Source of the DNA: Bacteroidota bacterium
GTDB taxonomy: Bacteria > Bacteroidota > Bacteroidia > Bacteroidales > Dysgonomonadaceae
NCBI GenBank assembly: GCA_023437305.1
Contig: JAEZGN010000019.1
Coordinates: 1 to 64,000, forward strand
Direction: 5' to 3'
DNA: 64,000 nt
The translations under genes were made by a program, and so were the position numbers. Every line of letters begins with the position of its first letter. Positions within the stretch are counted from its first letter, which is position 1. Of the stretch, positions 56,425 through 64,000 are shown piece by piece. The notes beneath the pieces are model-generated. The model saw only the letters and a list, made by a program, of their open reading frames with translations, searched no databases and had not been told where the DNA came from.

Positions 56425-56432
56425 CAAATATA
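56425..56432 (-). promoter_or_regulatory. Promoter -7 element for lepA
   Basis: On the minus strand this reads TATATTTG, a perfect -7 match. It is 65 bases upstream of the lepA ATG. No clear -33 TTTG was found at the expected distance. Confidence 0.5.
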
Positions 56433-56555
56433 CAAAAAAGATATAAAATACAGGGCTATTCTAGAAACAGAATTGAGCGACTTTAAAGAAAGATTAAATC
56501 ATGAGAATTAAAAGCTATATCATTCTTTATATAAAGTATATCCATCATATAACAA

Positions 56556-56586
56556 AAATAGGATGCACCATAGATACATCCTATTT
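56556..56586 (-). terminator. Terminator after SmpA-like gene
   Basis: AAATAGGATG (56556-56565) and CATCCTATTT (56577-56586) form a perfect 10-bp stem with an 11-base loop. On the minus strand a T-rich tail (TTTTGTTAT) follows. It lies directly after the small lipoprotein gene. Confidence 0.8.
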
Positions 56587-56604
56587 CTTTATTCTGACAT
56601 AATA

Positions 56605-56865
56605 TTATTTCTCAGTTTCTTTATACCATTTATTTAGCTGTCCATTAACAAAAACAAAGTACCAGTGGTTTTTAAATTTATCTACATATTCTAAAGTCTG
56701 GTCTCCATTACTTCTTTGGTCGACAACTGAATATTTATCACCCATAAGTGAGACGATCTCTCTTTGTGTCATCCCTAGTTCTACTTGTTTAAGTTGTGTG
56801 TTGTAAACCGGTCCGCAAGCTGCAAGTGTAAATACAACAAGACATGCAAAAAATATCTTTTTCAT
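56605..56865 (-). CDS. Small lipoprotein with SmpA/BamE-like fold
   Basis: This 86-residue lipoprotein has lipobox LAAC (Cys17). The mature part shows the SmpA/OmlA pattern: QVELGMTQREIVSLMGD (about 27-43) followed by strands TLEYVDKF and HWYFVFVNGQL. The M-T-x-x-E/I-V motif is the usual start of the BamE fold. It could be part of outer-membrane assembly or one of the many unrelated lipoproteins with this fold in Bacteroidota. A terminator follows, and znuC lies 107 bases upstream. Confidence 0.8.
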   Translation of the reverse strand: MKKIFFACLVVFTLAACGPVYNTQLKQVELGMTQREIVSLMGDKYSVVDQRSNGDQTLEYVDKFKNHWYFVFVNGQLNKWYKETEK

Positions 56866-56972
56866 AATATAATTGTTTTTATAACCTATTTAACGTTCTA
56901 AGTATGTGTTTAGTTCTCAGATATAGAGTAATATCAATTTATAGCCATTAAAAAAGAGGTGATAAAAGGTAC

Positions 56973-57761
56973 CTAATCTTCTTTGCAACAGTCACAACCT
57001 TCATGCTTCTCTAAAACTCTGTGTGGAAAATCTCCATGTCCAATTATTTCAATAGGACACGAATTGTATGATTTTTCAAGCCAATCGGTCGTGATATTTG
57101 TGCCTGAATGATAGTGTAGGCCTTCGTTTACACATGCTATATTTTTCACAAGGGAAATGACGGTTCCAACATCATGAGATACCAGTATAATAGATGTATC
57201 TAGATTTATCTCTTCGAGCAATTTGTAGAAGTTACTTTCAAAACGTTTATCCACATAGGAATTCGGCTCATCAAGAACCAACAAATCGGGGGCATCGATA
57301 ATAGCCCTTCCTAGTAGCGTACGTTGCAACTGGCCACCTGATAACGCACCTATCGGACGGTGTATAAGCTGTTCCAACCCCATTTTTTCGGCTACGACAT
57401 GAACCTTTTCTTTTTGCCCCTTTGTATAGGAAGAAAGAAGGCCTTTTTTTACGGTTAGTCCCGACAAAATGACATCATATACGGATATGGGGAATTTTTT
57501 ATCAATCTGGTTGATCTGAGGTAAGTAACCTATGTTTATTTTATCAACCTTTATATTATTCCTGTAAAAAGATATTTTGCCCGAAGCCGGCTTAACCAAC
57601 CCCATGAGAGTTTTCAGAAGAGTTGTTTTACCTCCTCCATTTGGCCCGATAATACCGAGAAAGTCATTCTTAGTAACCTCCAGATTGACATTCTTCAATA
57701 CATAAGGATTGCCATCGTATCCTACAGAAAGATCTTTTATCTCAAGAATTTTACTCATCAA
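56973..57761 (-). CDS. znuC: Zinc/manganese-type ABC transporter ATP-binding protein
   Basis: This 262-residue ATPase has Walker A GPNGGGKTT (39-47), signature LSGGQLQRTLLGRA (about 138-151), Walker B LLVLDEPNSYVD and the switch His (SHD). It matches the ZnuC/MntB type of metal ABC transporters. The C-terminus has a Cys- and His-containing tail (HEGCDCCKED) that may sense or carry metal. It follows znuA with no gap (stop and start adjoin). No permease gene follows; the next gene downstream is an unrelated lipoprotein. The ATPase must work with a permease encoded elsewhere. Confidence 0.88.
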   Translation of the reverse strand: MMSKILEIKDLSVGYDGNPYVLKNVNLEVTKNDFLGIIGPNGGGKTTLLKTLMGLVKPASGKISFYRNNIKVDKINIGYLPQINQIDKKFPISVYDVILSGLTVKKGLLSSYTKGQKEKVHVVAEKMGLEQLIHRPIGALSGGQLQRTLLGRAIIDAPDLLVLDEPNSYVDKRFESNFYKLLEEINLDTSIILVSHDVGTVISLVKNIACVNEGLHYHSGTNITTDWLEKSYNSCPIEIIGHGDFPHRVLEKHEGCDCCKED

Positions 57762-58658
57762 TTAATTTTCTAAAGCCATGGCTCTAGCTATTTTAATCAT
57801 TTCTTCACTCCAGTTATAAGACAGCAGATTGATAGGTACCGCTTTTCCGCCAATAGCTTCGGCTACAGTTTCAGCATTCTTTGTGTCAAATTCCTTTTGA
57901 ATAAACACAACCTTTATACCTTCTGCTTTTGCTTTGTCTATCAGCTCTTTCAACTGTGCAGGAGAAGGATTCTTCCCTTCATGCTCAATCGAATACTGTG
58001 TCAGTCCATATTCTTGAGCAAAATAGCTAAGCGCAGGATGGTAAATGATAAAAGCTTTGCTTGGTGCTTTTTCCAGATACGATTTTATTATACTATCGGT
58101 CTTGTTTATTTCTGAGAGAAGTTTATCGTAATTTACTTTGTAATCAGCTTCATTTGCCCTGTCTATTTCAATAAGCCCTTTGTACATATTTTCTGCAATA
58201 ATTTTAGCAGAAACGACAGAACTCCAGGTGTGTGGATCTCCTCCTACATGTCCATGATGACTGTGATCATGCCCTTCGTGATGATTATGATCTTCACAGG
58301 TTGACTCTATGCCATCCGAACAATCAATTATTTTAAACGCCGGATTACTTGCCGCAACTTTATTTATCAGAGAGTTCTCTATTCCAAGATAACCCACCTT
58401 GAAATAGGCTGTACTTTTGTCAAGATTCATCATCTGTGAAGGAGTAAAGTCTGCACTTTCCGGGTTCATTCCGGGAGAAATAATGCATTCTATTCTGAAG
58501 TGTTTGCCGACAAGAGTTTCCAGAAAATATTTTTGCGGTTCTATTGTTACCACCAAAAGTTTAGATTCATCTGCTTTTGTTGAAGGTTTACACCCCTGTA
58601 AAAAAGTAAGTGTAAGTAGCCCCAAGCATAGTGCTATGTATATATGTCTATATTTCAT
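57762..58658 (-). CDS. znuA: Zinc ABC transporter substrate-binding lipoprotein ZnuA-like
   Basis: This 298-residue cluster A-I metal-binding protein has lipobox LQGC (Cys23). A His- and Asp-rich loop (residues about 121-143, with HNHHEGHDHSHHGH) is typical of zinc rather than manganese transporters. The GGDPHTWSSV and YHPALSYFAQEYGL motifs carry metal-binding His residues, with a late IKVVFIQKEFDTKNAE. It lies 19 bases downstream of the carbonic anhydrase gene, a zinc enzyme, so the pairing may be meaningful. It is first of a two-gene set with znuC. Confidence 0.92.
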   Translation of the reverse strand: MKYRHIYIALCLGLLTLTFLQGCKPSTKADESKLLVVTIEPQKYFLETLVGKHFRIECIISPGMNPESADFTPSQMMNLDKSTAYFKVGYLGIENSLINKVAASNPAFKIIDCSDGIESTCEDHNHHEGHDHSHHGHVGGDPHTWSSVVSAKIIAENMYKGLIEIDRANEADYKVNYDKLLSEINKTDSIIKSYLEKAPSKAFIIYHPALSYFAQEYGLTQYSIEHEGKNPSPAQLKELIDKAKAEGIKVVFIQKEFDTKNAETVAEAIGGKAVPINLLSYNWSEEMIKIARAMALEN

Positions 58659-58677
58659 TATTTAGTATAGTCTTATT

Positions 58678-59328
58678 TTACTCTTCCTTGGTTAAGTCGT
58701 ATATTTTGCGAATATGATCAAGTTCTTTCTTGAAGTCAATGTTCAGGTCTATCAAAGTACCATCGTTAAGATCATACACCCAACCTGCTACACGAGGATA
58801 CCCCGATTCCAAATACGATTTTTGCACTTCTGCTGTTTTTATAACATTCAGACACTGTTCGTAAACATTAAGTTCCACCAAGCGGTTATAGCGGTCTTTC
58901 ATATCGGAAATAGCATCTAATTCTTTTTCGTGTAAACGATATACATCTCGCACATTTCGTAGCCATGGATTCAGAATACCTAAGTCTCTTGGTTGCATAG
59001 CTGCCTTTATTCCACCGCAATTATAGTGGCCACAAACAATTATATATTTTACATTCAAATGTTCTACAGCATAGTTAATGACAGACAATACATTCAAGTC
59101 ATTATTTACAACCATATTTGCTATGTTACGATGCACGAACACTTCACCCGGTTGCAAACCCATTATTTCATTTGCATGTACACGACTATCCGAACATCCT
59201 ATATATAAATAATCAGGGTTTTGCTCTTTTACAAGATGAGCAAAGAAATCCGGATTTTCCTTGTTCTTCTTCTCAACCCATTTTTTGTTTTCTGCAAAAA
59301 TTTTCTGATATGATTCTTGTATTTGCAT
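58678..59328 (-). CDS. Beta-class carbonic anhydrase
   Basis: This 216-residue enzyme interconverts CO2 and bicarbonate. Zinc ligands are Cys45 (IGCSDSR), His101 and Cys104 (CGHYNCGG), and the Asp47-Arg49 pair completes the active site. No signal peptide is present, so it is cytoplasmic. It starts directly after coaE (no gap) and precedes znuA, which suggests that it is part of the nusB-yajC-ybbR-coaE transcript. Confidence 0.95.
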   Translation of the reverse strand: MQIQESYQKIFAENKKWVEKKNKENPDFFAHLVKEQNPDYLYIGCSDSRVHANEIMGLQPGEVFVHRNIANMVVNNDLNVLSVINYAVEHLNVKYIIVCGHYNCGGIKAAMQPRDLGILNPWLRNVRDVYRLHEKELDAISDMKDRYNRLVELNVYEQCLNVIKTAEVQKSYLESGYPRVAGWVYDLNDGTLIDLNIDFKKELDHIRKIYDLTKEE

Positions 59329-59919
59329 CTAGTTTTCTGAGGTTTTAAGTTCTTGTATTATATTCGTTACCTGTTCGATCAATGATTTTGTGTTATCATT
59401 AACAATTACAAAGTCAGAAAGTTTAGCTTTTTCTTCATCCGACATCTGATTTTGTATACGTTCCATCACCTTTTCTTTAGGAAGGTTGTCTCGTAACATT
59501 GTTCGCTCGATTCTTATGTCTAAAGGTGTATATACCATCAACACCTTATCCATCATTCGGTTAAATCCCGATTCAAAAAGGATAGCAGCTTCATGCGCTA
59601 CAATGTCACATTGGGCATGTTTTTTTACCCATTCAATAAAATCACGTTCTACTTCGGGATGAATAATTGCGTTTACTATTTCTAGTTTTTTCTTATCATT
59701 AAATATATGAGAAGCGAGCAAAGGCTTATTTAGTACTCCGCCGCTATATAATTCTTCTCCAAATAGATTAATTAGTTTTTCTCGAATTGTAGGAGATGTG
59801 GCAACTAACCTTTTACTTTCTACATCAGCAATGTAAACAGGCACACCACTAAGTGAAAATATTTGGGAGACAGTTGATTTTCCACTGCCTATGCCACCGG
59901 TTATACCTAGTTTGATCAT
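59329..59919 (-). CDS. coaE: Dephospho-CoA kinase
   Basis: CoaE phosphorylates dephospho-CoA, the last step of CoA synthesis. The 196-residue protein has the P-loop GGIGSGKST (8-16), the HEAAILFESGF motif (about 107-117) and the lid region TLRDNLPKEKVMERIQNQM. It lies in the usual Bacteroidota order yajC-ybbR-coaE, 8 bases after ybbR, and adjoins the carbonic anhydrase gene. Confidence 0.95.
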   Translation of the reverse strand: MIKLGITGGIGSGKSTVSQIFSLSGVPVYIADVESKRLVATSPTIREKLINLFGEELYSGGVLNKPLLASHIFNDKKKLEIVNAIIHPEVERDFIEWVKKHAQCDIVAHEAAILFESGFNRMMDKVLMVYTPLDIRIERTMLRDNLPKEKVMERIQNQMSDEEKAKLSDFVIVNDNTKSLIEQVTNIIQELKTSEN

Positions 59920-59927
59920 AATTGTTA

Positions 59928-60914
59928 TTATTGTTCGAGTACAAACTCCACCTCTGAAGGTACAGGTGTCATTGTGCGTATATAATCAGGACTATCGGTT
60001 ATACGTACTGGAATAGTTGCATCTTTCAACTCTTTTATATCGTTGTAGTCTATAGTAACTTCAAAGTTACTACTGGTTATATTATCAGGTCTTCTCTTGC
60101 CTACAAAAAATTCAATTTTGACAGCGGACGGGAATAGTTTTATTTCCAGATTGCTCGGTAAATTGATGCAGGTAATAGGCACTTCCACTTCCTTTTTTAT
60201 AAACTCATCGATTGGAATGTTCAATTCTACTTCACTAGGAACATATTTGACTCCTAATATAGGCTTCATCTTTATTTTTACTTTCTTTGCAGACTTGATA
60301 TTCCTTAATGTATCAGATTCAGTGTAAGCAAAGAAAATTGTATCCAATGAAGCTTTACTGCCGTATACCATAACAGAGTCCGGCTGGGTTATCAAGTCTC
60401 CGTCGAGCATATAGCCGGCATCAAGACTTACACTACCGTTAAAAATAACAGGTAACTTCTTGCTTCGCAATAATGCATATGAATATGATACCCGAGTAGG
60501 TGAGTAGCTGATTAGTTCGGATGTAACGAAAAGCTTTGAACGTATCAATTGCTCAAAATTACGCCCTTGAATAACCTTGTCAGGTGAATTTTTGATAACC
60601 TCTCTGACATCAACCACCAGTGAGTCTTTACGTCTGGTCAGGTAATATCGGAATAGAGTAGCACCATCATCTTTGATTCGGGCATAAACCGTAGTTGGCA
60701 ATTCATTCTCAAAAACGATGCTATCCGGTTCATTTATATATTTTACAGGTATAGCAAGGGTTGCCTCGTATTTTTGGCGATACACTTGCATCATCCAGAA
60801 AATAAAAGATAAAAGCACAAAAAACATGAAGGTCAAAATCTTTTTCCACCGAATTGTCTTGAAAAAAGCTTTGACCTTTTGTGCGAATATTTCCTTATCG
60901 TAAGTATCGCTCAT
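59928..60914 (-). CDS. YbbR-domain membrane protein
   Basis: This 328-residue protein has one membrane helix (about 25-44) and a large extracytoplasmic part with YbbR-like repeats, where strands such as LPTTVYARIKDDG and IPIDEFIKKEVEVPI occur. In Firmicutes YbbR (CdaR) regulates diadenylate cyclase; a cyclase gene is not adjacent here. In Bacteroidota the gene is commonly beside yajC and coaE, as in this window. The exact function is unknown. Confidence 0.85.
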   Translation of the reverse strand: MSDTYDKEIFAQKVKAFFKTIRWKKILTFMFFVLLSFIFWMMQVYRQKYEATLAIPVKYINEPDSIVFENELPTTVYARIKDDGATLFRYYLTRRKDSLVVDVREVIKNSPDKVIQGRNFEQLIRSKLFVTSELISYSPTRVSYSYALLRSKKLPVIFNGSVSLDAGYMLDGDLITQPDSVMVYGSKASLDTIFFAYTESDTLRNIKSAKKVKIKMKPILGVKYVPSEVELNIPIDEFIKKEVEVPITCINLPSNLEIKLFPSAVKIEFFVGKRRPDNITSSNFEVTIDYNDIKELKDATIPVRITDSPDYIRTMTPVPSEVEFVLEQ

Positions 60915-60948
60915 AAGCTATACCCGGATATTTACCGTAATAAAAAAA

Positions 60949-61287
60949 TTATTGTTTCTTAGTATCTTCGGCTGAAACATATACAGAAGATTTTTCAATC
61001 TTAATTTTTACTCCCTCCGCTATTTCAAGAATAAAATATGTATCACCCACTTCTTTCACTTTTCCGTGAACACCACCGGCTGTAACAACTTTGTCTCCTA
61101 CCTTAATGGCGTTTCTGGCTTCTTGTAGAGCTTTTTGTTTCTTCTGCTGTGGTCTGATCATAAAGAAGTACATGATTCCGAAGAGTAGTACCATCATAAT
61201 AATCATGCCGGTACTTCCTCCTAATAAACCTCCGGCAGGAGCAGCTCCACCATCTGCAGCTTGTAACAATACATTTAATAAAGTCAT
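60949..61287 (-). CDS. yajC: Preprotein translocase accessory subunit YajC
   Basis: This 112-residue protein has one membrane helix (about 25-47) followed by the conserved FFMIRPQQKKQKALQEARN motif and a small cytoplasmic domain (VGDKVVTAGGVHGKV). YajC associates with SecDF. The Gly/Ala-rich N-terminus is typical for Bacteroidota. It is in the nusB-yajC-ybbR-coaE cluster. Confidence 0.95.
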   Translation of the reverse strand: MTLLNVLLQAADGGAAPAGGLLGGSTGMIIMMVLLFGIMYFFMIRPQQKKQKALQEARNAIKVGDKVVTAGGVHGKVKEVGDTYFILEIAEGVKIKIEKSSVYVSAEDTKKQ

Positions 61288-61406
61288 AATTGTTCTTTAA
61301 TATTGATTTATATTATTCTTACTTCAGTTCCTTTTTTTGAATAAGTTTTTACAAATATAAGTGAATATTTTGAAATAGGCTTTATGCGAAAATATGATAA
61401 ATACTA

Positions 61407-62333
61407 TTATTTCTTAATTATCTTTTTTTCTTCTTTCAGCTCCTTTACAATTGCATCCAAAATTCCATTTATAAAAGAAGCACTCTTTATAGTACTATAT
61501 GACTTCGCTATATCTATATATTCATTTAAAGAAACGCTAATCGGTATGGATGGGAATTCGATGATTTCAGCAATTGCTATCTGCATTATAACCATATCCA
61601 TCAGGGCGATACGTTCCGATTCCCAATTCTTGGTATATTTATCAATCAGCTCTTTGTATTCTTTTCCGTTGAATAAAGACTCTCTCAATAGTTTTACCGC
61701 AAATTCTTTATCGGTTTCATCCTTAAACATAGGAAGCAACTCTTGCTCTGTCCCTTTGCTTTCTTCAAAGCGTTTAATTGTTTTTAGAACAAAAGATTGA
61801 ATAATTTCGATATCGTCGTTCCAGTAAAGACTTTCGTCCTCAAGGATAGAATACAAATCTTCAGTCGTGCATATAATTTGTTTGAAAACTTTACGCCAAA
61901 ACTCACGATCGTCATTATATTCTTGAGATTGACTTTCTGTATATTCTTTATATATGTCAGAGTTTAAGATATTATCCAATAGGTTGCGGATAAAGGCATC
62001 ATGTTCTGCCCATGAGAAAGGCCTATCGTTCAGGTATTTTATCAGTTCTGTGTTTTGACTGAGTTGAGATATGAATTTATTATTCAACAACTTTGTGTTT
62101 GGACTCATATCCTCTTTAGTGGGCAATAGTTTCGATTTGCGACTATCTACTCTCTGAGCATAAGTATTAGTCAACTCTACCATCAACGATAACAGATAAA
62201 AGTACAAATCATATGATTTTTGTAGGCTAAGCATTAACTCACTTTCTGCCTTTCTCAAATCTGTGGTTTCACTATGACTGCATGAAAACAGTATTTGAAC
62301 AACCCTGATACGAATAAGAACGCGATTTATCAT
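61407..62333 (-). CDS. nusB: Transcription antitermination protein NusB
   Basis: NusB binds boxA RNA with S10 to support rRNA antitermination. The 308-residue product is about twice the usual length; the NusB fold is at the C-terminus (about 165-300: LRESLFNGKEYKELIDKYTKNW, IALMDMVIMQIAIAEI, SVSLNEYIDIAKSYSTIKSASFINGILDAI). The long N-terminal helical extension, with the start MINRVLIRIRVVQILFS, is common in Bacteroidota. It begins the cluster with yajC, ybbR and coaE. Confidence 0.93.
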   Translation of the reverse strand: MINRVLIRIRVVQILFSCSHSETTDLRKAESELMLSLQKSYDLYFYLLSLMVELTNTYAQRVDSRKSKLLPTKEDMSPNTKLLNNKFISQLSQNTELIKYLNDRPFSWAEHDAFIRNLLDNILNSDIYKEYTESQSQEYNDDREFWRKVFKQIICTTEDLYSILEDESLYWNDDIEIIQSFVLKTIKRFEESKGTEQELLPMFKDETDKEFAVKLLRESLFNGKEYKELIDKYTKNWESERIALMDMVIMQIAIAEIIEFPSIPISVSLNEYIDIAKSYSTIKSASFINGILDAIVKELKEEKKIIKK

Positions 62334-62358
62334 TTATATATAAAAATGTTTCAGGCTG

Positions 62359-62366
62359 CAAAAATA
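62359..62366 (-). promoter_or_regulatory. Promoter -7 element for nusB cluster
   Basis: On the minus strand this reads TATTTTTG, matching TAnnTTTG, 26 bases upstream of the nusB start. The -33 element is not convincing. Confidence 0.5.
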
Positions 62367-62452
62367 CACATTTTTTTGTAATACAATAGTTTTTTTCTCC
62401 AACATCTTTCCTGATATAAAACGAAGGAGGATTTAGAATGAAAAATTAGAAT

Positions 62453-62460
62453 TATCTTTG
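62453..62460 (+). promoter_or_regulatory. Promoter -7 element for cmk-ispH
   Basis: TATCTTTG matches TAnnTTTG about 80 bases before the cmk ATG. The -33 element is weak (TTTA at 62432). The two housekeeping promoters here face away from each other. Confidence 0.5.
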
Positions 62461-62540
62461 CCGTATCTTTATTAGGAATATAATTTATAACGAATCAACA
62501 TAAACATTTATATTGCTTAGATGTTTAATAGAAGTAAGTA

Positions 62541-63233
62541 ATGAAAAAAATAGTTATCGCAATAGATGGGTTTTCATCAAATGGTAAGAGTACTATGGCC
62601 AAAAGTTTGGCAAGGGAGATCGGGTATATTTATATAGATAGTGGAGCCATGTATAGAGCTGTAACACTATATTGCATACAACATAATCTCTTTAATGGTG
62701 AAACGCTCGATGAAGAAAAATTGCGTAACGAAATAGAAAATATAAAGATACAGTTTCACTTAAATAAAGATACAGGAACTCCTGAGACATATCTGAATGG
62801 ACTGAATGTTGAAGGTCTGATACGCAGTATGGAGGTATCGTCAAAAGTAAGTATTGTGAGTGCAATTCCTTTTGTACGTCATGCCATGGTGGCCCTTCAA
62901 CAAGAAATGGGTAAAGCTAAAGGAATTGTAATGGATGGAAGAGATATCGGAACTGTTGTTTTTCCTGATGCCGAGATGAAAGTTTTTGTGACTGCAAAAG
63001 CAGAAATTAGAGCTCAAAGACGCTTCGATGAATTGCAGTCGAAGGGTGATACGAAAACGACATACGAAGAAGTGCTGGAAAATTTAAGAACCAGAGATCA
63101 TATGGATCAGACGCGGGCAGAAAGCCCTTTAATCCAAGCGGATGACGCCATTCTTCTGGATAATTCATATATGACCATTGACGATCAGATGCAATGGTTG
63201 ATACAAAAGTTCAAACAAATAACTACAAATTAA
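62541..63233 (+). CDS. cmk: Cytidylate kinase
   Basis: Cmk phosphorylates CMP and dCMP with ATP. The 230-residue protein has the P-loop GFSSNGKST (10-18), the substrate motif YIDSGAMYRAVTLY (about 31-44), and the MDGRDIGTVVFPDAEMKVFVTA motif. Length and motifs are normal. Its stop codon is directly followed by the ATG of ispH, so they form one operon; cmk-ispH is a known arrangement in Bacteroidota. Confidence 0.96.
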   Translation: MKKIVIAIDGFSSNGKSTMAKSLAREIGYIYIDSGAMYRAVTLYCIQHNLFNGETLDEEKLRNEIENIKIQFHLNKDTGTPETYLNGLNVEGLIRSMEVSSKVSIVSAIPFVRHAMVALQQEMGKAKGIVMDGRDIGTVVFPDAEMKVFVTAKAEIRAQRRFDELQSKGDTKTTYEEVLENLRTRDHMDQTRAESPLIQADDAILLDNSYMTIDDQMQWLIQKFKQITTN

Positions 63234-64000
63234 ATGAGTAATATAGAAATAGATGCTAAGTCAGGTTTTTGCTTTGGGGTAGTTAATGCCATAAAGAAAG
63301 CAGAAGAAGAATTGGCCAAAGGAGGCATGCTTTATTGTTTAGGTGATATCGTGCATAATAACCTAGAGGTAGACAGGTTGGAGAAACTTGGAATGAAGAC
63401 TATTAATCATGAAGAGTTTGCCAAACTGAAAAATGCAAGAGTTTTACTTAGGGCTCATGGCGAGCCACCGTCAACCTATCAAACGGCGAAAGAAAACAAT
63501 ATCGAGATCATAGATGCCTCATGTCCTGTTGTTTTACGTCTTCAGAAAAAGATACACGACAAATATGACAGTGAAAAGGATAACAACACACAAATTGTTA
63601 TTTATGGTAAAAACGGACATGCCGAAGTGAATGGACTATTGGGACAAACTGAATCGAGTGCTATCGTTATTGAGAAGAAAGAAGATCTCGAAAAACTCGA
63701 TTTTTCTAAAAATATTTGTTTATTCTCTCAGACAACAAAACCTTTGGATGGATTTCAAGAGATAATTGATATTATTCAAGGCCGAATGACAGGGGATGCC
63801 AAATTTGAATTTTTTGATACTATTTGTCGTCAAGTATCAAACCGTATACCTAACATCAAAGAATTTGCTCTGAATAATGACATCATATTCTTTGTGGCAG
63901 GAGAGAAGAGCTCGAACGGGAAAGTCTTATTTGCCGAGTGTAAAAAATATAATCCTAACTCTTATTTTATTACTACTCCATCAGACATAAATCCTGATCT
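63234..64000 (+). CDS. ispH: 4-hydroxy-3-methylbut-2-enyl diphosphate reductase IspH (5' part)
   Basis: IspH makes the final step of the MEP isoprenoid pathway with a 4Fe-4S cluster. About 255 residues are inside the window; the 3' end is cut. The three cluster Cys residues are present: Cys13 (GFCFGV), Cys97 (ASCPVV) and Cys198 (TICRQVSNR), close to positions 12, 96 and 197 of the E. coli enzyme. The catalytic Glu is in NGHAEVNG. It starts immediately after the cmk stop codon. Confidence 0.96.
   Translation, partial: MSNIEIDAKSGFCFGVVNAIKKAEEELAKGGMLYCLGDIVHNNLEVDRLEKLGMKTINHEEFAKLKNARVLLRAHGEPPSTYQTAKENNIEIIDASCPVVLRLQKKIHDKYDSEKDNNTQIVIYGKNGHAEVNGLLGQTESSAIVIEKKEDLEKLDFSKNICLFSQTTKPLDGFQEIIDIIQGRMTGDAKFEFFDTICRQVSNRIPNIKEFALNNDIIFFVAGEKSSNGKVLFAECKKYNPNSYFITTPSDINPD

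Noticed and set aside
1..64000. CRISPR array, tRNA genes, integrase or complete insertion sequence
   Set aside because: No array of regular repeats, no tRNA cloverleaf with CCA region and no transposase or integrase reading frame was seen.

Overview
The window comes from a low-GC Bacteroidota chromosome, most likely a Bacteroidales member close to Dysgonomonas. The supports are two SusC/SusD pairs, a Bacteroidota-type (subtype iii) type VI secretion system, promoters of the Bacteroidetes form (TTTG near -33, TAnnTTTG near -7), few Shine-Dalgarno sites, and a typical nusB-yajC-ybbR-coaE cluster. The genus is inference; no 16S gene is visible.

Layout. (1) 1-110: 3' end of a 5S rRNA gene and its terminator. 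(2) 270-725: an orphan membrane protein. (3) 857-17667: a T6SS subtype iii locus. The minus-strand block tssR-tssP-tssO-tssO' encodes envelope components. The plus-strand block tssE-tssF-tssN-tssK-tssG encodes baseplate and membrane connector. tssH (ClpV) faces tssG tail to tail. Four Hcp-family genes (two canonical, two divergent) then precede the sheath genes tssB and tssC. No VgrG, PAAR, effector, immunity or recognisable TssQ lipoprotein gene is in the window. (4) 17964-46372: a 28-kb polysaccharide utilisation locus, all on the plus strand: LacI regulator, FucP-type permease, GH172 (DUF2961), GH116, unknown lipoprotein, L-fucose/D-arabinose isomerase, a second GH116, two SusC/SusD pairs, two more GH172 genes, AraB-type ribulokinase and an exported PHP-domain protein. 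(5) 46489-64000: housekeeping genes: dnaK, rarA, a T9SS plug-family protein, speA, a GyrI-like protein, a flavin reductase-like protein, lepA, a SmpA/BamE-like lipoprotein, znuC, znuA, carbonic anhydrase, coaE, ybbR, yajC, nusB, cmk and the start of ispH.

The most interesting region is the PUL. GH172 enzymes include exo-alpha-D-arabinofuranosidases and GH116 enzymes include an exo-beta-D-arabinofuranosidase. FucP carries D-arabinose in E. coli, FucI is also a D-arabinose isomerase, and AraB-type kinases accept D-ribulose. There is no fuculokinase or fuculose-phosphate aldolase gene. The simplest reading is uptake of D-arabinofuranose-containing glycans (mycobacterial-type arabinan or a similar bacterial glycan), trimming in the periplasm, and conversion of D-arabinose through D-ribulose to D-ribulose 5-phosphate. 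No GH183 endo-arabinanase is present here, so the locus may take up pre-cut oligosaccharides. A repeated motif (GTTAATCGTTT plus flanks) lies inside the lacI promoter, just before fucP and at the start of the lipoprotein gene, and is a good candidate operator for the LacI protein.

Other unusual items are a 113-bp MITE-like element between susD2 and a GH172 gene, a possible alternative-hairpin leader before susC1, and znuA-znuC without a permease gene.
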